NCBI RefSeq assembly: GCF_900700375.1
Contig: NC_041711.1
Coordinates: 22,375,279-22,439,278 of the forward strand
From: Denticeps clupeoides
Lineage: Eukaryota > Chordata > Actinopteri > Clupeiformes > Denticipitidae
Reading direction: 5' to 3'
DNA length: 64,000 nt
Below the pieces are notes generated by a model. It was not told the origin of the DNA and did no database searches. It saw nothing but the letters and a program-made list of their open reading frames with translations. A program made the translations under genes and the position numbers. Below, in pieces: positions 1 to 19,484 of this stretch (position 1 is its first letter; every line of letters begins with the position of its first letter).

Positions 1-21
1 TGCACCAAGCCTGTTCCGTAC

Positions 22-2437
22 CTCTTTAATATTAGACTGGGACAGCAGGCCGCAGTATGGCCTCCAGTTTCTCTTGATGATTCCCACCACTCTGCCCGTG
101 GGCTTCAAAATGCTGGCCTCTGCTGATTTGTTCTGAAACTAAAGCCAGAGTAGCGCAGCCTCTTAAAACAGTCGCCAAGCTTATGGACAGAAACAGAATC
201 TCAGTAGTGAAGACTGGTTTTGCTGAACTTACTTTGTCCTCCACCTCCTCCTCACCAGTGTCTTCATCTTTCCCCCCATCATCCTGCAGGACCACCTCTG
301 ATGGGCTGACCCAGCATTCTCTGGAAAGCAGCTCGACGGCCACTACATCCTGGTGCAGGGCACGGTTTAGACTCTGTAGGCCTTGAATAAGAACCTGCAG
401 ACAAAGAGGAGCATGGTTCAACATGGCATGAAGAAACATTGAATGTATTTTGACCTTTGAGAAGGAACCACTTGCCTCTTTTCTCTCAGCTGCCTCTCCA
501 TGAACAAACACAGTGGCCTCCAGGTAATTGTCTCTGCTGGCATGGAATGTGCCCTGCAGGTAAATGCCACTTTTGATGCCAGCCTGAATCTTGGACAGTG
601 GTAGGTGTTCAAGAAACAACACTTTCCCGGAATTTATTTCATTCTAGAGTCAGAAAAAAATATATATAATCGTAAATCCAAAATGTCAAAGTGACAGAAT
701 CAGGAAAAGGTAAAAAGTTAAACTGGTTCAGAAAACGAATGCACACCTGATCAGAGGTCAGTGCAAGACGGTCCACCAGCTCAGGATTAGCAATCAAACT
801 CTTGACGTACTCTTCACCTACAGGAATTTGATTGATTGATTGATAAATTAGTAGATAGTCAGACTTTCTCACAGAAAATACATGGTTAGTGCTCCACTAA
901 AATCAGGTGTAAGGGTGGCTGTATGAAACAGAAATAGAATACTCGCAGAAGGACTTCATTAAATGTTGATAGATGATAAATATTTAGACATACAGACATA
1001 ATGATAAGTGCAAAAAGCTAAATTAACATAAAGGCTAACATACAGTACAGGCCAAAGGTTTGGACACTCATTCAATGTGTTTTCTTTATTTTCATGACTA
1101 TGTACATTTCCCGACTTTATATATTAATACATACAGATTTCATACGTTAAAAAAATACTATTGAAGAAATAAAAATATTTGATCCATAGAATTGTATTTT
1201 TTCACATTTTATATCAACCGGAAAATTAATATTTCAAGGACTTCGCAGAAGGACTTCATTAAATGTTGATAGATGATAAATATTTAGACATACAGACATA
1301 ATGATAAGTGCAAAAAGCTAAATTAACATAAAGGCTAACATACAGTACAGGCCAAAGGTTTGGACACTCATTCAATGTGTTTTCTTTATTTTCATGACTA
1401 TGTACATTGGTAGCTTCTCACTGAAGGCATCAAAACTATGAATGAACACAAGTGGAGTTATTATTTAACAAAAAGTGGAGTCCTGGCCTCCACAGTCACC
1501 GGACCTGAACCCAATCCAGATGGTTTGGGGTGAGCTGGAGCGCAAAGTGAAGGCAAAGGGGCCAACAAGTGCTAAACACCTCTGGGAACTCCTTCAAGAC
1601 TGTTGGAAAACCATTTCAGGTGACGACCTCTTGAAGCTCATCGTGAGAATGCCAACAGTGTGCAAAGCAGTAATCAGAGCAAAAGGTTGGCTATTTTGAA
1701 GAAACTAGAATATAACACAAGTTTTCAGTTATTTAACCTTTTTTGTTAAGTACATAACTCTACATGTGTTCACTAATTAATAATTTGCTAAATACTACAT
1801 AATAAATAAGGTGTGTCCAAAGTTTTGGCCTGTCCTGTAGTCCTGCAGCCAAACATGCAGAATCAGAGTCAATAATAATAATAATACACAGAATAATAAC
1901 AGTCACACAATAGTAGCTTTAGGTAATGAAAGCATTCGGATTTAAGTCTTACATTTGTACACCAGTATGCCATTTTTCTCCGCTTTCTCCTTATTGTCTT
2001 GGTCATCGGTGAGCAGAACCACCTGCAGCTCTCCTCCGCCCGCGGCCCTGCTCAGGTGTTGGCCGTACCACCGGGCGGCGACGCGAATGGCGCGATCATT
2101 TCTGTCGTTGGCGCTCTCCCCTGGTTCTCGTTCTATAAATGTTTCCCTGCAACAAGGAAAGGAAAAGAACCAGAGAAGAAGAGACACCTGAATTGCAGGG
2201 TGACCAGTCTGCACAGGAAGACTGGACAGTGGCGCCTCGGCCTCCACAACATCCTTATTAAACTCTCACCTGTGGTGTTCGTTCGTGAAAGTGTAAAAAT
2301 GCTTGTCGGCGTTGTGAATGGCGTCTCTGATCCGTTTGTACACGGGCGCACTCCTGTGTCGAACCTCTTGCAGCACCGTTTGCAGAAAAATCACATTTTT
2401 AATCAACGGATCCTCCAGAATGTCGATCTTTTGCGGG

Positions 2438-2474
<37 letters not shown>

Positions 2475-2825
2475 CAACCTTCAACAGAAGGAACAGCCAG
2501 AAGGAATAAATCCAGGATCGGGGGAAACGAGGGGTAGGAAACTCCGGTTGGTCAGAATTTCGCATCAACAAGTAACGGGTTGGTGACAGAGGGGGGGAAA
2601 CGTTACCTGGTGCAGGATCACGTTGGTGTCCGGAATTAAATAGTGCGGGGACGGACACAAGCTGCTCTCCATGCAGGCGTCCCGCTGCAGCACGGGCGAC
2701 TCGTCCCTGCACTCGCCGCAAACCTCGCTCCCGCACCAGATGTCGTCTCTGAGGTAGTGTTCCCGCACCACCTTCAGTATCCCGCCCGATCGGGTCTTTT
2801 TCACGAACGTTTTTGATTTTAACAT
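22..2825 (-). CDS. dis3: DIS3 exosome exoribonuclease, first 7 coding exons (partial)
   Basis: Catalytic RNase of the RNA exosome (Rrp44), which degrades and processes nuclear RNA. Coding exons in transcription order: 2825-2607, 2427-2270, 2146-1953, 817-747, 643-476, 394-233, 132-22, giving 361 codons of a protein that is about 958 residues in human. Exon 1 starts MLKSKTFVKKTRSGG and holds a cysteine cluster (CGSEVCGEC), then DTNVILHQ with the first acidic residue of the PIN endonuclease site. Exon 3 has NDRNDRAIRVAARWY of the PIN domain. Exons 5-7 match the start of the cold-shock RNA-binding region (EHLPLSK, GRVVGIIKRNWRPYCG). The RNB exonuclease domain lies beyond the window edge. The start is the family start and phases agree across all junctions. 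Intron 5 uses a GC donor (475-474). Intron 3 carries a Tc1 derivative and a local duplication; intron 1 ends in a (TG)n tract beside the exon 2 acceptor. Confidence 0.95.
943..1408. repeat. Exact 166-bp direct duplication, 300-bp period
   Basis: Bases 943-1108 and 1243-1408 are identical by eye over 166 bp, offset by exactly 300. The block includes the left end of a Tc1/mariner derivative. Between the copies lies a 133-bp segment (1109-1241) that recurs at 5071-5203. The block is far too long for a target-site duplication. It is either a recent tandem duplication in dis3 intron 3 or an assembly artefact. Confidence 0.9.
1109..1241 (+). repeat. 133-bp dispersed repeat X, copy 1
   Basis: AT-rich segment beginning TCCCGACTTTATATATTAAT and ending TTTCAAGGAC. 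A copy of the same length with only a handful of substitutions lies at 5071-5203. No coding potential and no recognised family; I see no clear terminal inverted repeats. Confidence 0.7.
1341..1839 (+). mobile_element. Tc1/mariner non-autonomous derivative, copy 1
   Basis: Left end TACAGTACAGGCC at 1341; right end GGCCTGTCCTGTA at 1839. Both ends carry the TA expected of Tc1/mariner targets. The interior (1475-1699) encodes only the transposase C-terminus: WPPQSPDLNPIQMVWGELER, running to the end of the ORF. The PDLNPI.xxW motif carries the third acidic residue (E) in active relatives; here it is Q. The N-terminal and middle transposase are missing, through the same junction seen in the copies near 50.5 kb and 57.5 kb. 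A second copy of the left end (1041-1108) belongs to the local duplication. Confidence 0.85.
2440..2471. repeat. (CA)n microsatellite at dis3 exon 2 acceptor
   Basis: About 16 CA units. On the coding strand this is (TG)n followed by only about 12 bases before the exon 2 acceptor (exon start 2427). It occupies the place of the usual polypyrimidine tract and branch region. Confidence 0.9.
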
Positions 2826-3317
2826 CGATCGGCTTCTGTGTGAACAGGCTGCGCAGAAACTGGATCGCGAGCGTCCGGAAACACACGCGGACTACGTTGG
2901 ACAAGAGTAATAATTCCGGGGTTTGCTTGTATGCTTTGTTTTTCAAAGCCAAAAATAGTCTCTCCTTAATATTGCCTCGAATAACATATTATTTCACGTT
3001 TTATCTATTGATATATTTTTCTTAATTTCTTATGCACGGTTCAAACGTAGTCTCAGAGTATTCGACATGGCAACAGAAAACCCTACGAATGATTACAGTA
3101 GGCCTTCTGGGGTCTTCTTCTGTTTTGTTAAACATGTAATAAACAAAGAATCATCTCTACCGCCACCTACAGTACTGGTTTGGAAATTGACGTTTGACAA
3201 TGTTCCAATTGGGTTTGAACCATTACATTAAATTAGTCCTGAATTTATTCATTCTTAGCTTACTTTAACTATGTAAAATGAACATTGCTGTGAGCTTGTT
3301 ACAAGTGAATTAGGGAA

Positions 3318-3421
<104 letters not shown>

Positions 3422-4225
3422 GGTATCTCAGGATACCATTTAACCCTTCAGAGATCCAGTAATATCCTTTGGTAATGGGATTTATACTAAGATTTTTTCC
3501 ATTTTAAATATGTCAGTCCTTTAGAACTACATCAACTACATGAATAATTTTGGGAGTTTTTAAGGCCAGTATGGTCACGAAGATCCAAACTGTTTCGTAT
3601 TACAGGGAGCAAGAAACTACCAAAATTATTTGATAATAAAACGTATTTGATGATGATTATTATTAGAAGTTAAACACTTACCATCAATCCAACATCACTA
3701 TTGATACACATTAAACATTTCATTAGGAAGGCACCCTTCATAAAGAAAAAGTGTACAATTCTGCTGCATGCCTTGAAAAGGAGAAAGTTGGGCTATCTGG
3801 TAAACAATGGTAAAAATGTGAAATTAAAACCTACTACTTATGAAATTAAAACAGAATGTCTTCTTTTATGTTAAGGTACATTTGTAATCAAAAAGTGATT
3901 TTTTTTTTTTTTGTCATTAGGACCAAATTTTGGTCAATTTTAACAAGAGAACTGAGACCACAATAATGAAGTTTGAATAATCTCATTGAAATTGATCTCA
4001 TTTTCACATTCAACAGAACCAAGATGGCTTGAAGACAAACTGAATGGCACATACTAAGAGTGAAAGTCTAAAGCACTAAAAACAGCTAAACAAGTACTGA
4101 TGTCTTCTGTACAGTTGTAATTTGAGCACTGCACTGTATTCATGTTCGAAGTCTATTGCAACTGTAAATGGTGTTGGATTATCGTTTCAGTGAATGTTGC
4201 TGAGAAAAGGCCTAATGTTTTAATA

Positions 4226-4378
4226 AAATTTTAATCCTGCACCGGACCTACTCAGGGTCGCGAGTGCCGGAGCCCACCTCGTGACGCTGGGCACAGGGCG
4301 GGGTGCCAGCCCACCTCGGGGTGCGCACACACTCACACCCACAGACAATTCGGAACATACACACTCCACACACACAAG
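4226..4378 (-). repeat. Degenerate teleost dispersed repeat with CA-rich centre
   Basis: Holds CAGGGTCGCGAGTGCCGGAG, the reverse complement of a common fish repeat that reads roughly 'ctccggc...cgcgaccctgag...aagcggtta'. GC content jumps sharply against the AT-rich flanks. Related pieces are at 21690-21780 and 37410-37612. Family assignment is by recall only. Confidence 0.45.
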
Positions 4379-5070
4379 GTCATGAGGTTCATGAGCCTAT
4401 AAATGTCATGTTGCACTACAGGTTCCAAAAGAATGAATACAACTTGAAAAAGGTTAGATCTTTATTTTGAATCAGATTAGTCAGTAAATAGTACATAAAA
4501 AACCCACTACACAGGAAAAAAAAAAAAAACAGTAGTCTTCCACAGCCTCCTGGTCAAAAATCTGTACCGGTCTGGCCAAAGTCATGCCTTCACAAGGCTG
4601 CACTTTACATTTAAACACATACGCGGACTTCATGAACCGGCAGACAACACGAAATGCCTTATACGCAGGACAACTGAGCACGTTTGGCTCCAATTCCCCT
4701 CTTAGTAGAGTGCTGAGGGAAGTTAAGGGGCGTGTTACGTTCTCTGTGACAACCAAGATGAGGAAAGCAGCAGGCCGCATGTGCTTTGTCCTCACTTGTC
4801 CTTCCAGACCGAGGTAATCCGAGGTGAACTCGGATTAGCACCCAACTTCTATTGCTTAAAAGAAGGTTCATTTACAAATCTCTTTAAAACCATCCCATCC
4901 TAATGGTAAAAACAACAGTGAAACGAGGTCCAGTGCAACGGGTTCACCAGCCACATGTGGCTTAGGGCCGATTTACAAATGGAAATATGACAACACATCG
5001 GCCCAATTTTTTAGGACGAAAATTGTACCTCCTCAAGTGTCTCCATACATTGCACAGTGGTTGTTCATTT

Positions 5071-5203
5071 TCCCGACTTTATATATTAATACATACAGAT
5101 TTCATACGTTACAAAAATACTATCGAAGAAATAAAAATATTTGATCCACAGAATTGTATTTTTACACATTTTATATCAACCGGAAAAGTAATATTTCAAG
5201 GAC
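5071..5203 (+). repeat. 133-bp dispersed repeat X, copy 2
   Basis: Same length and orientation as 1109-1241, differing at only a few positions. It lies downstream of gk. The flanks of the two copies share nothing obvious outside the 133 bp apart from a short CATTT at the left edge. Confidence 0.7.
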
Positions 5204-5477
5204 GATTTCCCATGGTTTTAATAACTTATGAAAATGACAATGGCACAAGAAACATGTCAACTACGGTCATGCAGATGTAAGTGGTACCCGTTGTAGGTAG
5301 TTCAAAAATACAGAGCAGGGAGTCCAGATCCGACCAGATGATGTCTCCAGAGGGACTTTACCACCACACTCATCCTCGGTTTTGCTTGTTCCATGTGTCC
5401 TCAGAATTTGGACTATCCGTGGTGACACTGGTGGTCTGGAATGCATTTAGGAAAGGAGCCTGGTAGCACCGAATGGG

Positions 5478-14407
<8,930 letters not shown>

Positions 14408-14600
14408 CCCGCCGCGCATCGAGGACTTGACCTGAGACCGTCAGGAGCCGCGCCGCAGTGACTGGGCCGGCCCGGATTCCGGAGCGGGCGGCGCGGGATG
14501 ATGACGTCACCAGGCTCCGCGGACCGGGTCCTGTCGATGCTTTTGAATGGACAACGTCGCAGGAAGCCGGTCAGCTCCATAACTTGATGACCGTAGCGCT
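14408..14600 (-). promoter_or_regulatory. gk promoter, CpG-rich, with a palindromic CRE
   Basis: GC- and CpG-rich DNA directly upstream of the gk start. It contains a perfect TGACGTCA at 14502-14509, about 95 bp before the start codon, the consensus site of CREB/ATF factors. A cAMP-responsive input would suit a gluconeogenic or lipolytic enzyme, but that is inference. No convincing TATA box is seen. Confidence 0.6.
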
Positions 14601-15784
14601 GCGTTGGGATTTTGTTCTGTTAAAGGACCACTTGGTTTGATATAAAAATATTAATATTATTATTGTATTCATTTATATTTTTCTATAATGTGGGTCGTTC
14701 ATGCATTTGTGATTGAGTGGTGTGTGTGTCCATGTTGTCTTGAGTTTTGTCCTGTGGGAGGAGGTGTTTGATTTAATGTGGCCTGCAGGTTTTGATTGTG
14801 AGCTGTGCCATGTTCGGTTGTTCTCTGGATTGGTTTGTTGCCCAGTTTGAGCTGCAAGTGTATTGCCGAAGTTGGTCTGGGCCACTTGTAAGATAACAGA
14901 GGAATTAATTATCATGCTGTATGTTTGCATTCCTTGGTGAGTGTTTATTTTCATGATGTGTATTTATAATTCTGATTTATGTGTATGGCTGTGTATGTTT
15001 CTGTGTATTTTAATGTAGTTTTCACGTTTCTGTAAAGAAACAAAGACTGGATGAGTTGAATTTGAATAAAGCAAAAGAAACTAAACATCTGTCGAGATTC
15101 ACTTTGGGATCCAAGGGTTGCTGCAGTCCTATAAAATGGTGGCGGTGTAATTCCACCGAAAGGTGAGCTCAGTGAGGAAACTCTTACAGGATATAAATGG
15201 ATTTTCTTTTGCTTTAGTCACTAAACCACCGAAGGTTCAAATCTGAACAGAAGGACTCGGTATTTTTCAAAGTGTTGTTCCCGGCCCAGCCAAATTACTT
15301 TGTCCTTTATGATCTCTTCCAACATCCAGTGGAGTTACTGGAATTTCTGTAAAGAATGTAAAGAATGTCCTCAAAGACCAAAAAAGAAAAAGTGTAAAAA
15401 AAAAACTAAGGACATTTGTTTACGAGTAAAATGTTTAGAATGATCTGGATTCCATGACCTCCCAAACACTGGTCTGACCACCAACAGAGCAAGGCGCTGT
15501 GGGTCATGGTTAGTTTAATCAAGAACAGATACAGGGTCATGCATCCCCCTTTGTTCAACAAATCAACACACAAATAAAAAATGAGGAAAAAACATAACTA
15601 ATATGAATCACATCCAGTCCCTCTGGCTTAAAAGAGCAGCATTATGATGCATCCATTTGCATCCACCGCATCCATTTTAGGTTGAAATACAGGCAGCCCA
15701 CGCTGAACCACACCACTGACCATGAACACAACACGTCAAAGAGAAACCAGATCGATTACAGTGATTGAAGCATGTTGGACAGTC
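14601..15784. other. Spacer between gk and timmdc1, no gene seen
   Basis: Holds the timmdc1 3' UTR and the distal gk promoter. A TTTATT at about 14944-14949 would be a minus-strand AATAAA for timmdc1. TG-rich sequence at 14700-15060 resembles no family I can name. Confidence 0.5.
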
Positions 15785-18344
15785 TCATTGGCTGGGAGAG
15801 CCCTGGACCGCGCCCACATTTTGGGGCTGGCTCAGCAGTTCCTCAATCCTCTGAACATCAGCATTAGTATCCTCTGGCCTCCCGCTGCCACCGATGTCAC
15901 CAATCAGTTCTTCTGTCAGCTGCAGACGGGCATTCCTGCAACAAAGCAAAGCACTCCTTAAAATGTTGGTTTGTGGCAACAGATGCACTTCCTAACTCTG
16001 TTGGTAGTGGCTCTCGGGAGAACTAGTAAAACAGTGTGTGGTGGCTTTTTTGCGTGAGTTGAAATCAAATAAGCCAGCTTGTGGGGGGAAAAAAAATAAA
16101 ATCATACCATTCTGACACTCTGAGCTCATAAAGTTCCCGCCGCTCCCGCCTTCTCCTCTCCCGCATGGTTTCTCCATTAACACGCTGCATTCCAACAATC
16201 AGAGCACCAGCAGGGACCCTGAGGAGACATCAGGTTGTATCATGTCAAACTACAGCACTGACACAGAGCAGGCATTGGGCCCAAATATATGTCGCATCTC
16301 ACAGGGTGAGATCTCCGTCTGAGACGGTAACATGAAAACCCTCACCCCAAAACTGCACCAATGGCTGATCCCGCAATCATACCTCTGAGGCCCAGACTCA
16401 GTCGGAATAACCCCCCTGTCACAGCTGTGGAGTGAGACGTGGCATCATTAACTGGCCATGAAATGTGCACGTATAGATTCTACTCTCTCTCCAAGATGTC
16501 CAAGATAGAAAAACAAGAACCATCTATTTAGGAATATTAGGTTTTGTCAACAACTAAAAAAACATTTGTATTAACCTGTATACAGTTTACCATGTAAAGT
16601 ACATGTGTAAAGGACTGGTATACCCTACCAGTCAAAAGTTTGACACACCTACTGGCGGTTATGGAGACTAAGATGGAGGCAATTTTGAAGATTCCAACAA
16701 AATAAACATATTCAGAAAAATATCGTAGCAGGAGAAAGCAGCATATGTTTGATGAATCTATTTGCCTCTTTTCACCTTCATGACCGATTTGTTCATTATT
16801 GACATCAACAGAAGATGCTTCATGAGATGCTCATTAGCATGAAAGTGTTAGAACCTTTGAAAACCATCCCAGTCATCTAACTTCAGGTGGAGGAGAGAAG
16901 CCAAGAGTGTGAAATGCTGCCATCACAGCAAAACTTTTTGCCTTGTTTGCTGTTTTTTGGATTGTTTATTACACTGGGCCAGTGGTGGCCTAACGGTTAA
17001 GGAAGTGGCCCAGTAATCAAAAGGTTGCCGGTTTGAATCCCGATCCGCTGAGGTGCCACTGAGCACCGTCCCCACACAGTGCTCCCCGGGCGCCTGACAT
17101 GGCTGCCCACTGCTCACCAAGGGTGATGGTTAAAAGCAGAGGACACGTTTTGTTGTGTCACCGTGTGCTGTGCTGCAGTGTTTCACAATGACAATCACTT
17201 CAATTCACATTCACATAACCTGATGTGTGTAATTTCATAGTCCTGTGTCGTCAGTTTTATTCTACAATGTAAAAAGACCCACGAATGGATAGGTACCGCT
17301 CAACTTTTGACTGGTAGTGTACAAAATTGAAAACAGCACATAAAACCATTTTATCGTTTGAATGATTTTGCATACGCTTCAGGAAGACTCCACCAGTCCC
17401 GCCGGACTTACCTCCTGCCACAGCATAGTGACTGAGAGCGTTTGCATCTTTGTACACAGAGAGGCCAGTGCTGCAGGTGCTGATAAACAGAGAAACGTGA
17501 TCTTAGAACATCAGGAGTGGTCTTATCATCACAAATTCGATAGATGAACCGAAAACTGATGCCACCCGGTCACTCACTTGAACAGGGTGACAAACACTGC
17601 GACCCTCCAACTCCACCTCCACCCAAATCTCAGAAAGCCTCGAATGGCTGCATTGTGAGCTGAACGCTGATCAACCGACAGAAACACATGAGGAGAATGA
17701 ATATGGCATGGCAATAATTTTCAAAGAATAAGATGGTTTTATATTTAGCTTAATATGAAGTGTCACCGAGTTCTGTTATTCAATTATGATGGCGTCAAGC
17801 TCTACATAGCCATAATGGCTACATATTCAGCACTACAATCCAGGCCTGAAAGACTTGCCACTGCCTCCACTCTGCTTTGGTAGATTTCCGCCTGGCTCAT
17901 CTGAATGAATCGTTCCCTGGCATGTCGGGCAGCTGGAAGGCCTCCATACAGCAGCCCCACAACAGCAGCGGTCAAGCCACTTTTCACAACGTTACGAACC
18001 TCCTCAGTATACGGCTGCCCCTCACTGTCAAACAGAGAAAACAGAACCAAGTGCAACAGTGATTCTTTAGAATACAGAAAAGCAAACCGCCACAAACAAT
18101 AAAAAAGCCACTAAACATACTTCCTCTCGAACAGATCCTTAATGCGGTCCCAGCCGGTGTCAGGGAACTCCGGTTTGCCAATGTTCTGGGGTAGAGAGGT
18201 GGGTTTCGGCTGCTGACTGGTGTTGTCAGCTGCATGTACACGTAGTACAGGAAGCCAGGATGCCAGCAGTCCAGTGTGCTGCATTTCCCGGCACTCGGCG
18301 CCACTCTTGGATGGACCGGGTGGTGGAGGCTGTACGGAATCCAT
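15785..18344 (-). CDS. timmdc1: TIMMDC1, mitochondrial complex I assembly factor
   Basis: Inner-membrane protein of the Tim17/22/23-like fold that helps assemble the membrane arm of respiratory complex I. Exons: 18344-18121, 18024-17859, 17666-17578, 17470-17412, 16424-16346, 16218-16108, 15935-15785, giving 292 aa (human 285) with all phases consistent. Key matches: PDTGWDRIKDLF; GLLYGGLPAARHARERFI; SQAEIYQSRVEAV; RWSWRVAVFVTLFN; VYKDANALSHYAVAG; the glycine-rich GLRGMIAGSAIGAVLG; then a charged coiled segment ending GAVQGSPSQ. An in-frame TGA lies two codons before the chosen ATG. The sequence ATACAG just upstream could be a 5' UTR acceptor, with a possible first exon ending at a GTAATG donor (18883). 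Intron 2 has a GC donor (17858-17857). Confidence 0.95.
16977..17215 (+). mobile_element. SINE family A
   Basis: In timmdc1 intron 4. A box GTGGCCTAACGGTTAAGG, B box GGTTTGAATCC, shared middle GTGCTCCCCGGGCGCCTGAC and tail CACAATGACAATCACTTCAA. Full-length or nearly so. Confidence 0.9.
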
Positions 18345-19484
18345 CCTGTATCACTTCACCACAGGAATTAGGGTATAAAGGACGGACATCAGCCACACTG
18401 ATCCAAAAAAGAACAGTGGTATGTGGTAAATATAGACATACACATGAATATGAATACGAGCTCTCAACAACCACAACACATCATAGGACATAACACTAAT
18501 ACACTCCTGCACTTTCACTTTCAATCTCTTCTGGACTCAAGAATCCATGCACAATTTTTTTTTTCCACTTTACTCATCTGCACACCTTCACCCTACCTGC
18601 TACACATATTTTATGTTAAAAACATAAAAGTGTAATATTTGGTCATGTTTGCATATTGGTTCATTGTATACTTGCTATATTTGCAATACGGTGGTCTATA
18701 GCAGCCGCTAAAGCATTTCAATGCACATCATACCGTGTATGAGACAAAAAAAATTGAATGTGAGTGATGATGATTTAATTAAATCTTCTATCTCTATAAA
18801 ATGGTAGCTGAGGTTTATGTCATTATTAAATCTTGACTCACTTGTCACAGATCTTAAGTCACTTTTTAGGGACCCAACATTACCTTGCTGCATTAGCAAG
18901 AAACCGGGCGCCGTTCCGCTGAAGCCTCCGGCCACGTTGAACATTCCGCACAATTAACCATTTGTGCCAATTTAGTGACAACGCAGTGAAAAAAAACACA
19001 TTAGGTTTCAGCGTGGCCACCAGTGTCCTACATCAAGTGAGGTCATGAGCGCTGTAGTTCACTTCCGGGAAATGACAGGTTATCAAATTAAAGGTTTGCT
19101 TCTTTGGACTGGAAGGCTTTGGAACAAAAAAGATGGCATAAACACACTTATATAACAGCTATTGGACACGGACAAGAGTTTCCTTTCTTGTTTTCATTTT
19201 GCATGAACAAATAACAACCAATTTTTTGATGATAATCATTTTTATATGCATAATTTCTAAAAACGTAAGACAATTCGAAAATGCTCAGCACAGAAAATCA
19301 CGCCCCATTAATTCGTCAGATTTCGACAGTATTTTTTTCTTATATTTTTAGATACAAAAAGTTTTAAGAATATTGTAGGATGATCTAAGAAAAAAGAGAG
19401 GGAAGGGAAATCCACGGACTTTAGTTTAGCCTCCAGACCTAATGAGTAGATAACAGTCTCAGCCAGAGGTAACCGATTGCCGAA
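18345..19484. promoter_or_regulatory. Shared 5' region of timmdc1 and poglut1
   Basis: Head-to-head spacer of about 1.1 kb between two divergently transcribed start codons, an arrangement I recall also in mammals. It contains ACTTCCGG at 19061-19068, the ETS/GABPA site typical of housekeeping bidirectional promoters. A short ORF (18953 leftward, MCGMFNVAGGFSGTAPGF...) reaches a good donor at 18883; spliced to the timmdc1 ATG exon it would be out of frame, so it could only be a 5' UTR exon with a uORF. A LINE-like tail lies at 18640-18760. Confidence 0.55.
18640..18760 (+). repeat. LINE-like 3' tail fragment
   Basis: Shares GCATTTCA...CATCATACCGTGTATGA with 7760-7790, followed by an A-rich end. 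Interpreted as the truncated 3' end of a fish non-LTR retrotransposon; the family was not determined. Confidence 0.45.

Noticed and set aside
2266-2952. 228-codon minus-strand ORF across dis3 exons 1-2
   Set aside because: The frame reads through intron 1 and its (TG)n (VCVCVCVC); only the 2427-2270 part is a true dis3 exon.
14700-15120. TG-rich segment ending with AATAAAGC and then TGGTGGCGG, suggestive of an LTR followed by a primer-binding site
   Set aside because: No matching start, no target duplication and no second copy in the window; the resemblance is too weak to call.
18708-18953. Minus ORF MCGMFNVAGGFSGTAP... as a coding exon of timmdc1
   Set aside because: Spliced to the next acceptor it is out of frame with timmdc1, and the timmdc1 ATG has an in-frame stop just upstream. 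At most a 5' UTR exon.
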